Shown piece after piece: positions 33,740 to 41,414 of a stretch of DNA of 64,000 bases (position 1 is its first letter; each line of letters begins with the position of its first letter). The stretch comes from Marmoricola sp. URHB0036 (GTDB lineage Bacteria; Actinomycetota; Actinomycetes; Propionibacteriales; Nocardioidaceae), in NCBI RefSeq assembly GCF_000426045.1, contig NZ_AUEP01000013.1, forward strand, positions 62,001 to 126,000. The letters are read 5' to 3'. Both the position numbers and the translations under genes were made by a program. A model generated the notes under the pieces. That model did not search any database and was not told the origin of the DNA. It worked only from the letters and a program-made list of their open reading frames with translations.

Positions 33740-34460
33740 GACGCTCCCCTCGGTGCTCGGTGATCTCCGCGCCGTGGTCGTCGAGGTGGGAGACCTCGTC
33801 GTACGACGCCACCGTCCAGCCGCCGTCGGCCTGGCGCACCAACCTGCTCAGCGAGGCGTTGTGCACCGGTGTGCTGCGGGCCAGCTCGAGCACCTCGGCC
33901 TCGTCCAACCCTTCGCAGACGTAGCGCAGCAGCGCGATCACGATGTCGTGGCTCACCACCAGGAGACGCCCGGCCGGCAGCTCGCGGTCGAGGTCGGCCA
34001 GCCACGAGCGCAGGCGCAGGACCACGTCGGCCCACGACTCCCCGCCGGCCGGCCGGTGGTAGAACTTGCCCTGCCAGCGACGGCGCTCGGCCTCCTCCGG
34101 GAAGCGTGCCTCGACGCCGGCGAAGGTGAGCCGGTCGAGCACGCCGAGCTCCCGGTCGCGCAGGCGCTCGTCGACCCGCGTGGGCAGGTCGAGCCCGGCT
34201 TCCGCGCACGCCAGGCGGGCCGTCTCGCGAGCCCGCACGTAGGGCGAGGTGACCACGACCTGGGGGAGGGTCGCCTCGGCCATCGCCGCGAGGGCCGTTC
34301 CAGCAGCGGCGGCTTGCTCTCGCCCGCGTTCGGACAGATCGACGTCAGGGTCGCGGGCCGGCACGTCGATCTGGTGTGCCCCGGAGGCGTGCGCCTCGGC
34401 GGCGGCGACGTTCCCCTCGCTCTCTCCGTGCCGGATCAGCAACAGCTCGCTCACTGCCAT
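33726..34460 (-). CDS. Histidine phosphatase superfamily protein
   Basis: 244 aa with the phosphohistidine motif LLIRHGESEGN at residues 7-17, a second Arg in SPYVRARETA, Glu in RDRELGVL and the second catalytic His in LLVVSHDIVIALL. It is a phosphoglycerate-mutase-like phosphatase; substrate unknown. Upstream of and overlapping nnrD, hence co-transcribed, perhaps in metabolite repair. Confidence 0.9.
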   Translation of the reverse strand: MAVSELLLIRHGESEGNVAAAEAHASGAHQIDVPARDPDVDLSERGREQAAAAGTALAAMAEATLPQVVVTSPYVRARETARLACAEAGLDLPTRVDERLRDRELGVLDRLTFAGVEARFPEEAERRRWQGKFYHRPAGGESWADVVLRLRSWLADLDRELPAGRLLVVSHDIVIALLRYVCEGLDEAEVLELARSTPVHNASLSRLVRQADGGWTVASYDEVSHLDDHGAEITEHRGERHVGS

Positions 34461-34548
34461 GGGTGGGACTCTCCTCGAGACGAAGGGACGGTCTGTCGGG
34501 GTGTCCTGCCATCGGCGCGAAGCAGCAGGGTCACCTGGTCGACGAGGA

Positions 34549-34683
34549 CTACCGGGTGTCGGGGTCCTCGGCCGGGCCGCCGGCGTCCTCGCCGGGTGAC
34601 ACGGGGTCGATGGGGTTCGTATTCGGGTCCCCGGAGGGCACGACGTCGGGGTCCTGCACGGGTTCGTTGGGAGTGGTGGTCAT
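34549..34683 (-). CDS. 44-aa acidic Pro/Asp-rich peptide, copy 2
   Basis: ATG 34683 to TAG 34549, starting MTTTPNEPVQDPDVVP and ending EDPDTR. It has the same length and N-terminal half as the peptide at 28164-28298, while the C-terminal half has diverged but stays Pro/Asp/Gly-rich. Like copy 1 it has no Shine-Dalgarno, and GGGTAC ends ten bases before the ATG. Probably disordered and stress-induced; function unknown. Lies between the phosphatase gene and the LLM oxidoreductase. Confidence 0.65.
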   Translation of the reverse strand: MTTTPNEPVQDPDVVPSGDPNTNPIDPVSPGEDAGGPAEDPDTR

Positions 34684-34693
34684 GCGGTGGCCC

Positions 34694-34718
34694 GTACCCA
34701 TGAGAGTGCGGGTGATGC
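34694..34718 (-). promoter_or_regulatory. Sigma-B/F-like promoter for second 44-aa peptide
   Basis: Minus strand GCAT (34718-34715), 15-base spacer, GGGTAC (34699-34694), ten bases before the ATG at 34683. Confidence 0.6.
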
Positions 34719-34738
34719 GGCGCGGGTACGGCGGTGGG

Positions 34739-35689
34739 TCAGCCGCGCACGTCGGGCAGGACCTTCTCGCCGTAGAACGAGATCATCTCGGCGTAGTGCG
34801 GTCCCATGTTGGCGACGTAGAGCTCGTCGTAGCCGGCGTCGGCGTACTTCTGGATCTGCTCGACGTGCTGGGCCGCGTCGTTGCCGGCCACGACCGACTC
34901 GCGGGTGGAGTCCATCGTCACCAGCTCGGTGGCCTGCTCGAAGTGCTCCGGGGTCGGCAGCACCTGCGCCATCTCGCCGGGGAGACCGGCGTTGGGCCAG
35001 AGACGGTGGGCGTGCTCCCACCCCTCCTCAGCGGTCGGCGCGTAGGCCACCTTGGCGCCGGCCTGCGCCGGCTTGCCGCCGGACTTGTCCTTGAAGACCT
35101 TCAGCAGGCTGTCGTCGGGAGCGGTGTTGATGTAGCCGTCGCCGATCCGGGCCGCGAGGTCGGTGGCCTTGGGCCCGAAGCCCGAGACGTAGATGTCGGG
35201 CGGGGTGTCGGGCAGGTTGTAGATGCGGGCGTGGTCGACGCGGTAGTGCTTGCCCTCGGTGGTGACGACCTCGCCGGTCCACAGCTCGCGGATCAGCTCG
35301 ACGGCCTCCTCCAGCATCTCGAGGCGTACGTCGGCCGAGGGCCAGACGGTGCCCAGGATGTGCTCGTTGAGTGCCTCACCGGAGCCGACGCCGAGCGTGA
35401 ACTTCCCGTCCAGCATCTGCGCACTGGTGGCCGCGGCCTGGGCGATGATCGCGGGGTGCGTCCTGATCATCGGGCAGGTGACGGCCGTGGTGACGCGCAG
35501 GTCGGTGGCCTGGCTGATGGCTCCGATGACGCTCCACACGAACGGGCTGTTGCCCTGCTCGTTGTTCCACGGGTGGAAGTGGTCGCTGATCCACAGCCCC
35601 TCGAAGCCGGCTCGCTCGGCCGCGACGGCCTGCTCGAGCAGCTCGGCGGGGCTGTACTCCTCGGTGGAGAGGAAGTAGCCGATGCGCAT
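34739..35689 (-). CDS. LLM-class F420-dependent oxidoreductase (FGD-like)
   Basis: 316 aa with a TIM-barrel luciferase-like fold: MRIGYFLSTEEYSPAELLEQAVAAERAGFEGLWISDHFHPW, RVTTAVTCPMIRTHPAIIAQAAATSAQML, FTLGVGSGEALNEHI and PPDIYVSGFGPKATDLAARIGDGYI. The DHFHPW and GVGSGEALNEH motifs are those of the F420-dependent glucose-6-phosphate dehydrogenase family. It would use cofactor F420; substrate unproven. ATG 35689 has AGGAGG upstream. It is driven by a sigma-B-like promoter sharing its -35 region with the divergent hemerythrin gene, consistent with an F420 redox stress role. Confidence 0.9.
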   Translation of the reverse strand: MRIGYFLSTEEYSPAELLEQAVAAERAGFEGLWISDHFHPWNNEQGNSPFVWSVIGAISQATDLRVTTAVTCPMIRTHPAIIAQAAATSAQMLDGKFTLGVGSGEALNEHILGTVWPSADVRLEMLEEAVELIRELWTGEVVTTEGKHYRVDHARIYNLPDTPPDIYVSGFGPKATDLAARIGDGYINTAPDDSLLKVFKDKSGGKPAQAGAKVAYAPTAEEGWEHAHRLWPNAGLPGEMAQVLPTPEHFEQATELVTMDSTRESVVAGNDAAQHVEQIQKYADAGYDELYVANMGPHYAEMISFYGEKVLPDVRG

Positions 35690-35728
35690 GGGACGCCCTC
35701 CTGGAAGGTGTGTGCGTGCCAAGGCTCG

Positions 35729-35753
35729 GTACCCGGGCTCGACCGGTGCATGC
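35729..35753 (-). promoter_or_regulatory. Sigma-B/F-like promoter for LLM oxidoreductase
   Basis: Minus strand GCAT (35753-35750), 15-base spacer, GGGTAC (35734-35729). The GCAT overlaps by two bases the GCAT of the divergent promoter, within the palindrome GCATGC at 35748-35753. Confidence 0.65.
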
Positions 35754-35772
35754 GGGGTGCGTCGACGGGTAC
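35748..35772 (+). promoter_or_regulatory. Sigma-B/F-like promoter for hemerythrin gene
   Basis: GCAT (35748-35751), 15-base spacer, GGGTAC (35767-35772), about 47 bases before the ATG at 35820. Mirror image of the leftward promoter about the GCATGC centre. Confidence 0.65.
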
Positions 35773-35819
35773 GGGGACGTCCCGTCGTACCAGCCCCCGT
35801 ATCAGCAGCCAGGAGTGAG

Positions 35820-36320
35820 ATGTCGACCGACGCCATCGTCTTGTTGAAGGACGAGCACAAGCAGATCAAGAAGGCCTTCCGTGACTTCGAGAAGGCCGGC
35901 GAGAAGGCGCACGCCGCCAAGGGCAAGGTGGTGGACCGGATCATCGAGCTCCTCACGGTGCACACCTACATCGAGAACGAGGTGATGTACCCGCGGGTGC
36001 GAGAGCTGCTTCCCGAGGTCGAGGACGACGTCCTCGAGTCCTACGAGGAGCACCACGTGGCCGACGTGCTGGTCATGGAGCTCTCCACGATGAAGCCGGA
36101 CGACGAGCGCTTCACGGCCAAGACCACCGTCCTCATCGAGAACGTCGAGCACCACATCGAGGAGGAGGAGGACGAGTGGTTCCCCAAGGTGCGTGAGGGA
36201 CTGGGGCGCAAGCAGCTCCAGGAGCTCGGCGCGGCCATGATCGAGGCCCGCGAGAAGGCTCCCAGGCGGCCGAGCCAGCCCGGTGCCCTGAAGAAGACGA
36301 TCGATGCCCTCACCTCCTGA
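35820..36320 (+). CDS. Hemerythrin-like (HHE) domain protein
   Basis: 166 aa with ATG 35820 after AGGAGTGAG. His/Glu ligands occur at LLKDEHKQIKKAF, LLTVHTYIENEVMYPRV, EEHHVADVLVMEL and VEHHIEEEEDEWFPKV, the usual spacing of a four-helix di-iron hemerythrin. Members bind or sense O2, NO or peroxide; many actinobacterial ones are sigma-factor-controlled stress proteins. The last 17 bases overlap the flavodoxin-family gene. Confidence 0.92.
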   Translation: MSTDAIVLLKDEHKQIKKAFRDFEKAGEKAHAAKGKVVDRIIELLTVHTYIENEVMYPRVRELLPEVEDDVLESYEEHHVADVLVMELSTMKPDDERFTAKTTVLIENVEHHIEEEEDEWFPKVREGLGRKQLQELGAAMIEAREKAPRRPSQPGALKKTIDALTS

Positions 36321-36921
36321 CCTCACCGCGCTGGTCCTGGTCGGCACCCTCAACAAGTCACCGGCGGAGTCGAGCTCGGAGCTCATCGGACGCCACGTGC
36401 TGGACGCGCTCGAGAAGCAGGGCGTGTCAGGCGAGATCGTCCGCGTCGTCGACCACGACGTCCGTTTCGGAGTCAGCACCGACGAGGGTGACGGCGACGA
36501 GTGGCCCCAGATCCGCGACCAGCTGCTCGCCGCCGACATCCTGGTCGTCGCCACCCCGATCTGGCTCGGCCAGCCCTCGTCGGTCACCAAGATGGTGCTC
36601 GAACGTCTCGATGCCGAGCTGAGCGAGACCGACGACGAAGGACGGTTGCTGACCTACGGCAAGGTCGCGATCGTGGCGGTGGTCGGCAACGAGGACGGTG
36701 CGCACCACGTCGTCGCCGAGTGCCTGCAGGCCCTCAACGACACCGGCTTCTCGGTGGCTCCGAACGCCGGCGCCTACTGGGTGGGCGAGGCGATGCAGTC
36801 CGTCGACTACAAGGACCACGACAGCCCTCCGGAGGCGACGGCGTCGGCGGTGACGAGCGCGGCTGCCAACGCCGTACACCTGGCGCGGCTGTTGCAGGCC
36901 GACGCCTACCCGCCGAGCTAG
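36304..36921 (+). CDS. Flavodoxin/NADPH-dependent FMN reductase family protein
   Basis: 205 aa. The first strand and FMN-phosphate loop are ALVLVGTLNKSPAESSSELIGRHVLDAL; ATPIWLGQPSSVTKMVLERLDAEL is the family's second FMN-contact motif, and VAIVAVVGNEDGAHHVVAECLQAL the third. It would bind FMN and transfer electrons to quinones or other partners. It is translated in overlap with the hemerythrin gene, suggesting a shared redox stress unit. Confidence 0.88.
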   Translation: MPSPPDLTALVLVGTLNKSPAESSSELIGRHVLDALEKQGVSGEIVRVVDHDVRFGVSTDEGDGDEWPQIRDQLLAADILVVATPIWLGQPSSVTKMVLERLDAELSETDDEGRLLTYGKVAIVAVVGNEDGAHHVVAECLQALNDTGFSVAPNAGAYWVGEAMQSVDYKDHDSPPEATASAVTSAAANAVHLARLLQADAYPPS

Positions 36922-36929
36922 TTGGCCCC

Positions 36930-37355
36930 CTAGTTGGCAGGAGCGGCCGAGATCGCCTCGAGAAGGTGGCCGATCTGGTCGGCGGAGAGGTGCTTGGCGA
37001 TGTCGGCCTGGCTGACGATCCCGACCAGCTCCTGACCGTCGACCACCGGCAGCCGTCGTACGCCGTGCTCGGTCATGGTGCGCAGCGTGTCCTCGACCGA
37101 GTCGTCGGCGCCGATGGTGACGGCCTCCCCGGCGGCGTACTCCTCGACCATGATGTTGTTGGGGTCACCACCGTTGGCGACACAGTTGGTGACGATGTCG
37201 CGGTCGGTGATCATGCCCTGGAGCTTGTTGTCCGAGCCACAGATGGGCAGTGCTCCCACGGCCAGGTCGCGCATCTTCCTGGCCACGTCGACCAGGCTGT
37301 CGGTCGGGTGGGCGCACACGGCGTCCTTGCTCATGATGTCGCGTGCGGTTGGCAT
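36930..37355 (-). CDS. CBS-domain pair protein
   Basis: 141 aa with two CBS motifs: ARDIMSKDAVCAHPTDSLVDVARKMRDLAVGALPIC and DDSVEDTLRTMTEHGVRRLPVVDGQELVGIVSQADIAKHL. These bind adenine nucleotides (AMP, ATP, NADH) as energy sensors. It matches the hypoxia/dormancy-type stand-alone CBS proteins of actinobacteria. No other domain. Convergent with the flavodoxin gene, 8 bases apart. Confidence 0.92.
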   Translation of the reverse strand: MPTARDIMSKDAVCAHPTDSLVDVARKMRDLAVGALPICGSDNKLQGMITDRDIVTNCVANGGDPNNIMVEEYAAGEAVTIGADDSVEDTLRTMTEHGVRRLPVVDGQELVGIVSQADIAKHLSADQIGHLLEAISAAPAN

Positions 37356-37400
37356 GGGTTCCTCCGTGGTGAGTCGGTGCTGTCGTCCGCTTCGAGTCGG

Positions 37401-37670
37401 TCAGCCGTGTCCCAGCGCGCGGGCCAGCTCGTCGCGGCCCATCTTCGATCGGCCCCTGAGGTTGCGCCGCTTGGCTTCCTCGTAGAGCTCCTGCCGGGTC
37501 TTCGGGCTCGTCGCTCCACTGCGCTTGCGCTGCGCCACAGCCGCGCCCTGCTTGCCGAGGGCCGTCCTGGTCGCCTTCGGCATGTGGGCGAGGGACCGCT
37601 GTTGCTCGGCAGCCTTGGCCGCCTTGCGAATGTTCTTCTTTGCTGCCTGGGTCTGATTACGCGTGGCCAT
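37401..37670 (-). CDS. Small basic protein with Rho-N/SAP-like C-terminal motif
   Basis: 89 aa, Lys/Arg/Ala-rich. The first half (NQTQAAKKNIRKAAKAAEQQRSL) is a basic helix; the C-terminus TRQELYEEAKRRNLRGRSKMGRDELARALG is the helix-extended-helix found at the N-terminus of Rho and in small nucleoid-associated proteins. A nucleic-acid-binding role is likely. GGGTAC (37685-37680) lies nine bases before ATG 37670, so the mRNA would be nearly leaderless. Confidence 0.75.
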   Translation of the reverse strand: MATRNQTQAAKKNIRKAAKAAEQQRSLAHMPKATRTALGKQGAAVAQRKRSGATSPKTRQELYEEAKRRNLRGRSKMGRDELARALGHG

Positions 37671-37790
37671 GGCGTCCCTGTACCCACCTTGGCCGCCGAT
37701 GAGCGCACCTGCTCGTCGGGTGGGACGGTGGTGCCACACGAGGGTGCACCAACCGCTGTCGAGGGGGGCCGCTCGGGCGCGCGTGCGACG

Positions 37791-38558
37791 ATGGCCGTCG
37801 TGGGGGATCTCGACGTGGCTGCGTGGCAGAGCCGCAACCGATGGGGCGCCGCGATCCGTTGCCTCCTCTGCTGGGTCTGGCCGGTGCTGCTGGCCGTCGC
37901 GCTGGCTGGCTGCGGGGGCGAGGAGTCGCCGACGTCGAGCCGGGACGCGACGACCTCGACGCCCGCTCCCACCCCCAGCCCGACTCCCACCGAGACACCC
38001 ACCAAGACACCGAAGACGGCGGGCATCCCCGACGACTTCCCGTTGGCGCAGGGACTGGCCGCGGACGGCGAGACCAAGGTGAGCACGCCGCAGCGGAGCG
38101 GAAACGGGGTCAGCCTCCAGCAGAGATGTTGGGGTGAGGTGTGGCCGGGTGCGGCCAAGGACCGGCTGGTGGTCCACCAGGTCGGACCGGAGCTGGGCGT
38201 GACTCGCGAGCTGGTCGTCTACCGCGATGCGGCAACGGCGCGGGCCGTCGGCGAGCAGGTCCGGGTGCGGGCGACGAGGTGCCATCGCTTGCCCGCCACC
38301 CCGCACCGGGGCGCGATGGACGTCACGCTTCAGGGCAGCGCCCACCCGCACACGACGACGGTCTTCGCGGAGACGCTGCACGGTGGACGGCCGGGAGGTG
38401 CGGTGTTCGCGTTCACCCGTGTCGGCCGGGCCGTCCTGGCGGTCGAGGACGGCGGGGAGTGGACCCGGGAGTCGGCGGTCGCCGGCGCCCGCGCGCTGGA
38501 ACGCTCCGGCCGCGACGTGGTGGCCCGGATGTGCATGTTCACCGAGGCGGTTTGCTGA
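37791..38558 (+). CDS. Predicted lipoprotein
   Basis: 255 aa from ATG 37791 (GTG 37800 is possible). After a charged start, the hydrophobic stretch CLLCWVWPVLLAVALAG leads to a lipobox-type Cys (ALAGC), followed by a Thr/Pro linker (STPAPTPSPTPTETPTKTPK). The globular C-terminal domain (about residues 80-255) has three or four cysteines (QRCWGE, ATRCHR, ARMCMF, EAVC) that could form disulfides outside the cell. I recognise no domain. Confidence 0.75.
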   Translation: MAVVGDLDVAAWQSRNRWGAAIRCLLCWVWPVLLAVALAGCGGEESPTSSRDATTSTPAPTPSPTPTETPTKTPKTAGIPDDFPLAQGLAADGETKVSTPQRSGNGVSLQQRCWGEVWPGAAKDRLVVHQVGPELGVTRELVVYRDAATARAVGEQVRVRATRCHRLPATPHRGAMDVTLQGSAHPHTTTVFAETLHGGRPGGAVFAFTRVGRAVLAVEDGGEWTRESAVAGARALERSGRDVVARMCMFTEAVC

Positions 38559-38597
38559 GGATCCACTGACCGCGATCGAGGACAGGGAGTCGCGAGC

Positions 38598-39590
38598 TCA
38601 GCGCACCTCGATGACGGCGTCCCGCGTGGGCACCAGCTCACCGACGACAGGGTGTCCCGGCAGCTCACCGGCGACCAGCAGACCACCGGACGTCTGGGCG
38701 TCGGCCAGCAGGAGCAGCTCGTCGTCGTCGATCGAGGACGCGAGGTGCGGACGCACCCAGTCGAGGTTGCGCCGGCTGCCGCCGGGCACGTAGCCGGCGG
38801 CGTACGACGGACGGGTCGGCTCGAGGTAGGGAACGGCGGAGGCGTCGAGCACCGCCGAGACGCCGGAGGCGCGGCACAGCTTGAAGAGGTGGCCCAGCAA
38901 GCCGAAGCCGGTGACGTCGGTCGCCGCCAGGATGCCGGCGTCGAGGGCGGCTCGCGAGGCGTCGCGGTTGAGCTGGGTCATCGTGGCCACCGCCTCGGGG
39001 AACACCTCACCGGTGGCCTTGTGGCGGTTGTTCAGCACGCCGAGCCCCAGCGGCTTGGTCAGCGTCAGGGGAGTGCCGGCGGTGGCGGCGTCGTTGCGCA
39101 GCAGCCGCTCGGGGTCGGCGGTGCCGGTGACGGCCAGGCCGTACTTCGGCTCGGGGTCGTCGATGCTGTGCCCGCCGGCCAGGTGGCAGGCCGCCTCGGC
39201 ACACACGACGGCCCCACCGCGCAGCACCTCGGCCGCCAGCTCGAACGGGAGCCGGTCACGCGGCCAGGCCAGCAGGTTGAGCGCGACCAGGGGCTCGCCG
39301 CCCATCGCGTAGACGTCGGAGAGCGCGTTGGCGGCGGCGATCCGACCCCAGTCGTAGGGGTCGTCGACCACTGGGGTGAAGAAGTCGGTGGTGGCCACGA
39401 TGGCGCGCTGTCCGTCGAGGCGTACGACGGCACCGTCGTCGCCGTGGTCGAGCCCCACCAGCAGGTCGCCGCCTGCCTCGGGGAGGGACACGTCGGCCAG
39501 GATCCGCTCCAGCTCGCCGGGCGGGACCTTGCAGGCGCAGCCGCCTCCGGCGGCGTACTGGGTCAGTCGAGGAGTGGTGGAGGAGGTCAC
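38598..39590 (-). CDS. selD: Selenide, water dikinase
   Basis: 330 aa. GGGCACKVPPGEL at residues 13-25 is the active-site loop with the catalytic Cys and Lys (GCGCK in E. coli). ATTDFFTPVVDDPYDWGRIAAANALSDVYAMGG, HSIDDPEPKYGL, DVTGFGLLGH and ADAQTSGGLLVA are canonical SelD signatures. It makes selenophosphate from selenide and ATP for SelA. GTG 39590 starts four bases after the NrfD-like gene, making it the last gene of the fdh operon. The active residue is Cys, not selenocysteine. Confidence 0.96.
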   Translation of the reverse strand: MTSSTTPRLTQYAAGGGCACKVPPGELERILADVSLPEAGGDLLVGLDHGDDGAVVRLDGQRAIVATTDFFTPVVDDPYDWGRIAAANALSDVYAMGGEPLVALNLLAWPRDRLPFELAAEVLRGGAVVCAEAACHLAGGHSIDDPEPKYGLAVTGTADPERLLRNDAATAGTPLTLTKPLGLGVLNNRHKATGEVFPEAVATMTQLNRDASRAALDAGILAATDVTGFGLLGHLFKLCRASGVSAVLDASAVPYLEPTRPSYAAGYVPGGSRRNLDWVRPHLASSIDDDELLLLADAQTSGGLLVAGELPGHPVVGELVPTRDAVIEVR

Positions 39591-39594
39591 CCGG

Positions 39595-40521
39595 TCAGTG
39601 TGCCTCGGCGGCCTGACGTTGACGCAGGCGCTCCCGCTGGGGCACGACGACGTACTTCGGATCGCGCGCAGACGCGATGCCGGCCTCGAAGACACCGAAC
39701 CTGGTGAGCACCGATGCGGTCACGCAGGCCGCGCCGGAGAGCACCGAGACCGTGCGCGAGCGATGACCGGCGAGGGCGGTCGCTCCCGCCGCCACGGCCG
39801 TGAGCGCACGCGCCGTGCGCATCAGTCGACCGGGGCGGCCCTGCTGGTAGGGCTCGGCCACCATGCCGACACGGGTGAGGAGGACCTCGGCCGCCGCGAT
39901 CTCGAGCGCGGCGCCGCCGACCGCCATCCGCCGCGCGGGGCCGGCCTGGGCCACCGGGGTGAACACCATGGCCAGCCCGCCGGCGGCGGTGGCCCCCGAT
40001 CCGGCGAAGACGAACGGCAGCTCGCGATAGGCCTCGTGCCACGCCGGGACGGCCGTGTTGCCGACCAGGGCTGCGGTGTAGGTCGCCAGCGGCCCCGCGA
40101 AGACGGCGGCGCCCGCTCCGGCCAGTCGACCGAGCCGGGGCAGGCGACCGGTGAGGTTGGACAGGGCAGCGGCGCCGGAGAGCGCGGAGAACGGCGCCAG
40201 GATGAAGGAGCCGACCGAGAGCGGCGAGGTCGGCTTGAGCACCCGCAGCATGTTCAGGAAGCGCTCCGGACGCCCGAGGTCATGGACCAGGGCGACGGTG
40301 CCGGCCGCTGCTCCGCCGGCGGCGGCCAGACGGGCCACGCGCTCGAGGTCGGGGCGGTAGGAGAGCGCAGCCCCCTCGGCCAGCAGCGCCGACCCGCCGG
40401 CCATGCCGCCGAGGAACAGGTAGAGCGGGACGTCGGGGGTCTTCCAGGTCGGCGTCTTGAGGATCTGCCGGCCGTAGTAGGACTCGAACTCGGGCTCCGG
40501 CACCATCGACTGCTCCCTCAT
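39595..40521 (-). CDS. NrfD/PsrC-like membrane subunit of formate dehydrogenase
   Basis: 308 aa from ATG 40521, overlapping the FdhB stop (ATGA). After a polar N-terminus (YYGRQILKTPTWKTPDVPLYLFLGGMAGGSALL) it has about eight membrane segments; TWKTPDVPLYLFLGGMAGG and HDLGRPERFLNMLRVLKPTSPLSVGSF are NrfD-family signatures, the latter near the quinone site. It replaces the cytochrome b subunit (FdnI) of E. coli Fdh-N and would pass electrons from FdhB to menaquinone. Confidence 0.9.
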   Translation of the reverse strand: MREQSMVPEPEFESYYGRQILKTPTWKTPDVPLYLFLGGMAGGSALLAEGAALSYRPDLERVARLAAAGGAAAGTVALVHDLGRPERFLNMLRVLKPTSPLSVGSFILAPFSALSGAAALSNLTGRLPRLGRLAGAGAAVFAGPLATYTAALVGNTAVPAWHEAYRELPFVFAGSGATAAGGLAMVFTPVAQAGPARRMAVGGAALEIAAAEVLLTRVGMVAEPYQQGRPGRLMRTARALTAVAAGATALAGHRSRTVSVLSGAACVTASVLTRFGVFEAGIASARDPKYVVVPQRERLRQRQAAEAH

Positions 40522-41414
40522 CGACGCCTCCCGACGAACGAGGCGACGCCGATGCCGACGAGGGTGGCGGCAGCTGCACCGACGTGGCGCCACATCGAGC
40601 CGAGGTCGCGGGTGGTCACCACCGGGTCCGGCGGCAGCCCGTAGACCTCGGGCTCGTCGAGCAGGAGGAAGAACGCTCCGTCACCGCCGACGCCGTCGTC
40701 GGGGTCGGCGCCGTAGAGCCGGGCGACGTCGACCCCCTTCTCGTGCAGCTCGTGCACCCGGTTGGCCGCGCGCTGGCGCAGCTCGGAGACCTCGCCGTAC
40801 TGGATGGACTCGGTCGGGCAGGCCTGTGCGCAGGCCGGGGTCTCGCCGTCCTTGAGCCGGTCGTAGCACAGCGTGCACTTGAAGACCCGGCCGTCCTCCT
40901 TGCGCTGGTCGATGACGCCGTAGGGGCAGGCCGGCACGCAGTACCCGCAACCGTTGCAGACATCGGGCTGCACCACCACGGTGCCGAACTCGGTGCGGAA
41001 CAACGCACCGGTGGGGCAGACGTCGAGACAGGCCGCATGGGTGCAGTGCTTGCACACGTCGGAGGACATCAGCCAGCGGATGCCGTTGTCGCCCGACTCG
41101 GTCGCCTGGCCCTGTCCCTCCGGTGGACCCATCGCCGGGAGCCCGAGGTCGACCGTCGAGACGTCGAGGCTCTTCTCCACGAAGGCGACGTGGCGCCAGG
41201 TGCTCGCACCCAGGGCGCCGGTGTTGTCGTAGGACATCCCGGTGAGCAGGTAGCCGTCGTCGGGCACCTGGTTCCACTCCTTGCAGGCGACCTCACAGGC
41301 CTTGCAGCCGATGCACACCGAGGTGTCGGTGAAGAAGCCCATCCGTGGCGGGTGATCGTCGTAACCGGCGTCACCTGCGACGTCGTCGAGGCGACCCCAC
41401 AACGAGTTCGTCAT
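40518..41414 (-). CDS. Formate dehydrogenase iron-sulfur subunit (FdnH/FdhB-like)
   Basis: 298 aa with four ferredoxin-type [4Fe-4S] motifs: CIGCKACEVACKEW, CKHCTHAACLDVCPTGAL, CNGCGYCVPACPYGV and CTLCYDRLKDGETPACAQACPT. A C-terminal hydrophobic helix (VGAAAATLVGIGVASFVG) anchors it to the membrane, as in FdnH. It relays electrons from the selenoprotein FdhA to the NrfD-like subunit. The start at 41414 overlaps the FdhA stop. Confidence 0.95.
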   Translation of the reverse strand: MTNSLWGRLDDVAGDAGYDDHPPRMGFFTDTSVCIGCKACEVACKEWNQVPDDGYLLTGMSYDNTGALGASTWRHVAFVEKSLDVSTVDLGLPAMGPPEGQGQATESGDNGIRWLMSSDVCKHCTHAACLDVCPTGALFRTEFGTVVVQPDVCNGCGYCVPACPYGVIDQRKEDGRVFKCTLCYDRLKDGETPACAQACPTESIQYGEVSELRQRAANRVHELHEKGVDVARLYGADPDDGVGGDGAFFLLLDEPEVYGLPPDPVVTTRDLGSMWRHVGAAAATLVGIGVASFVGRRR

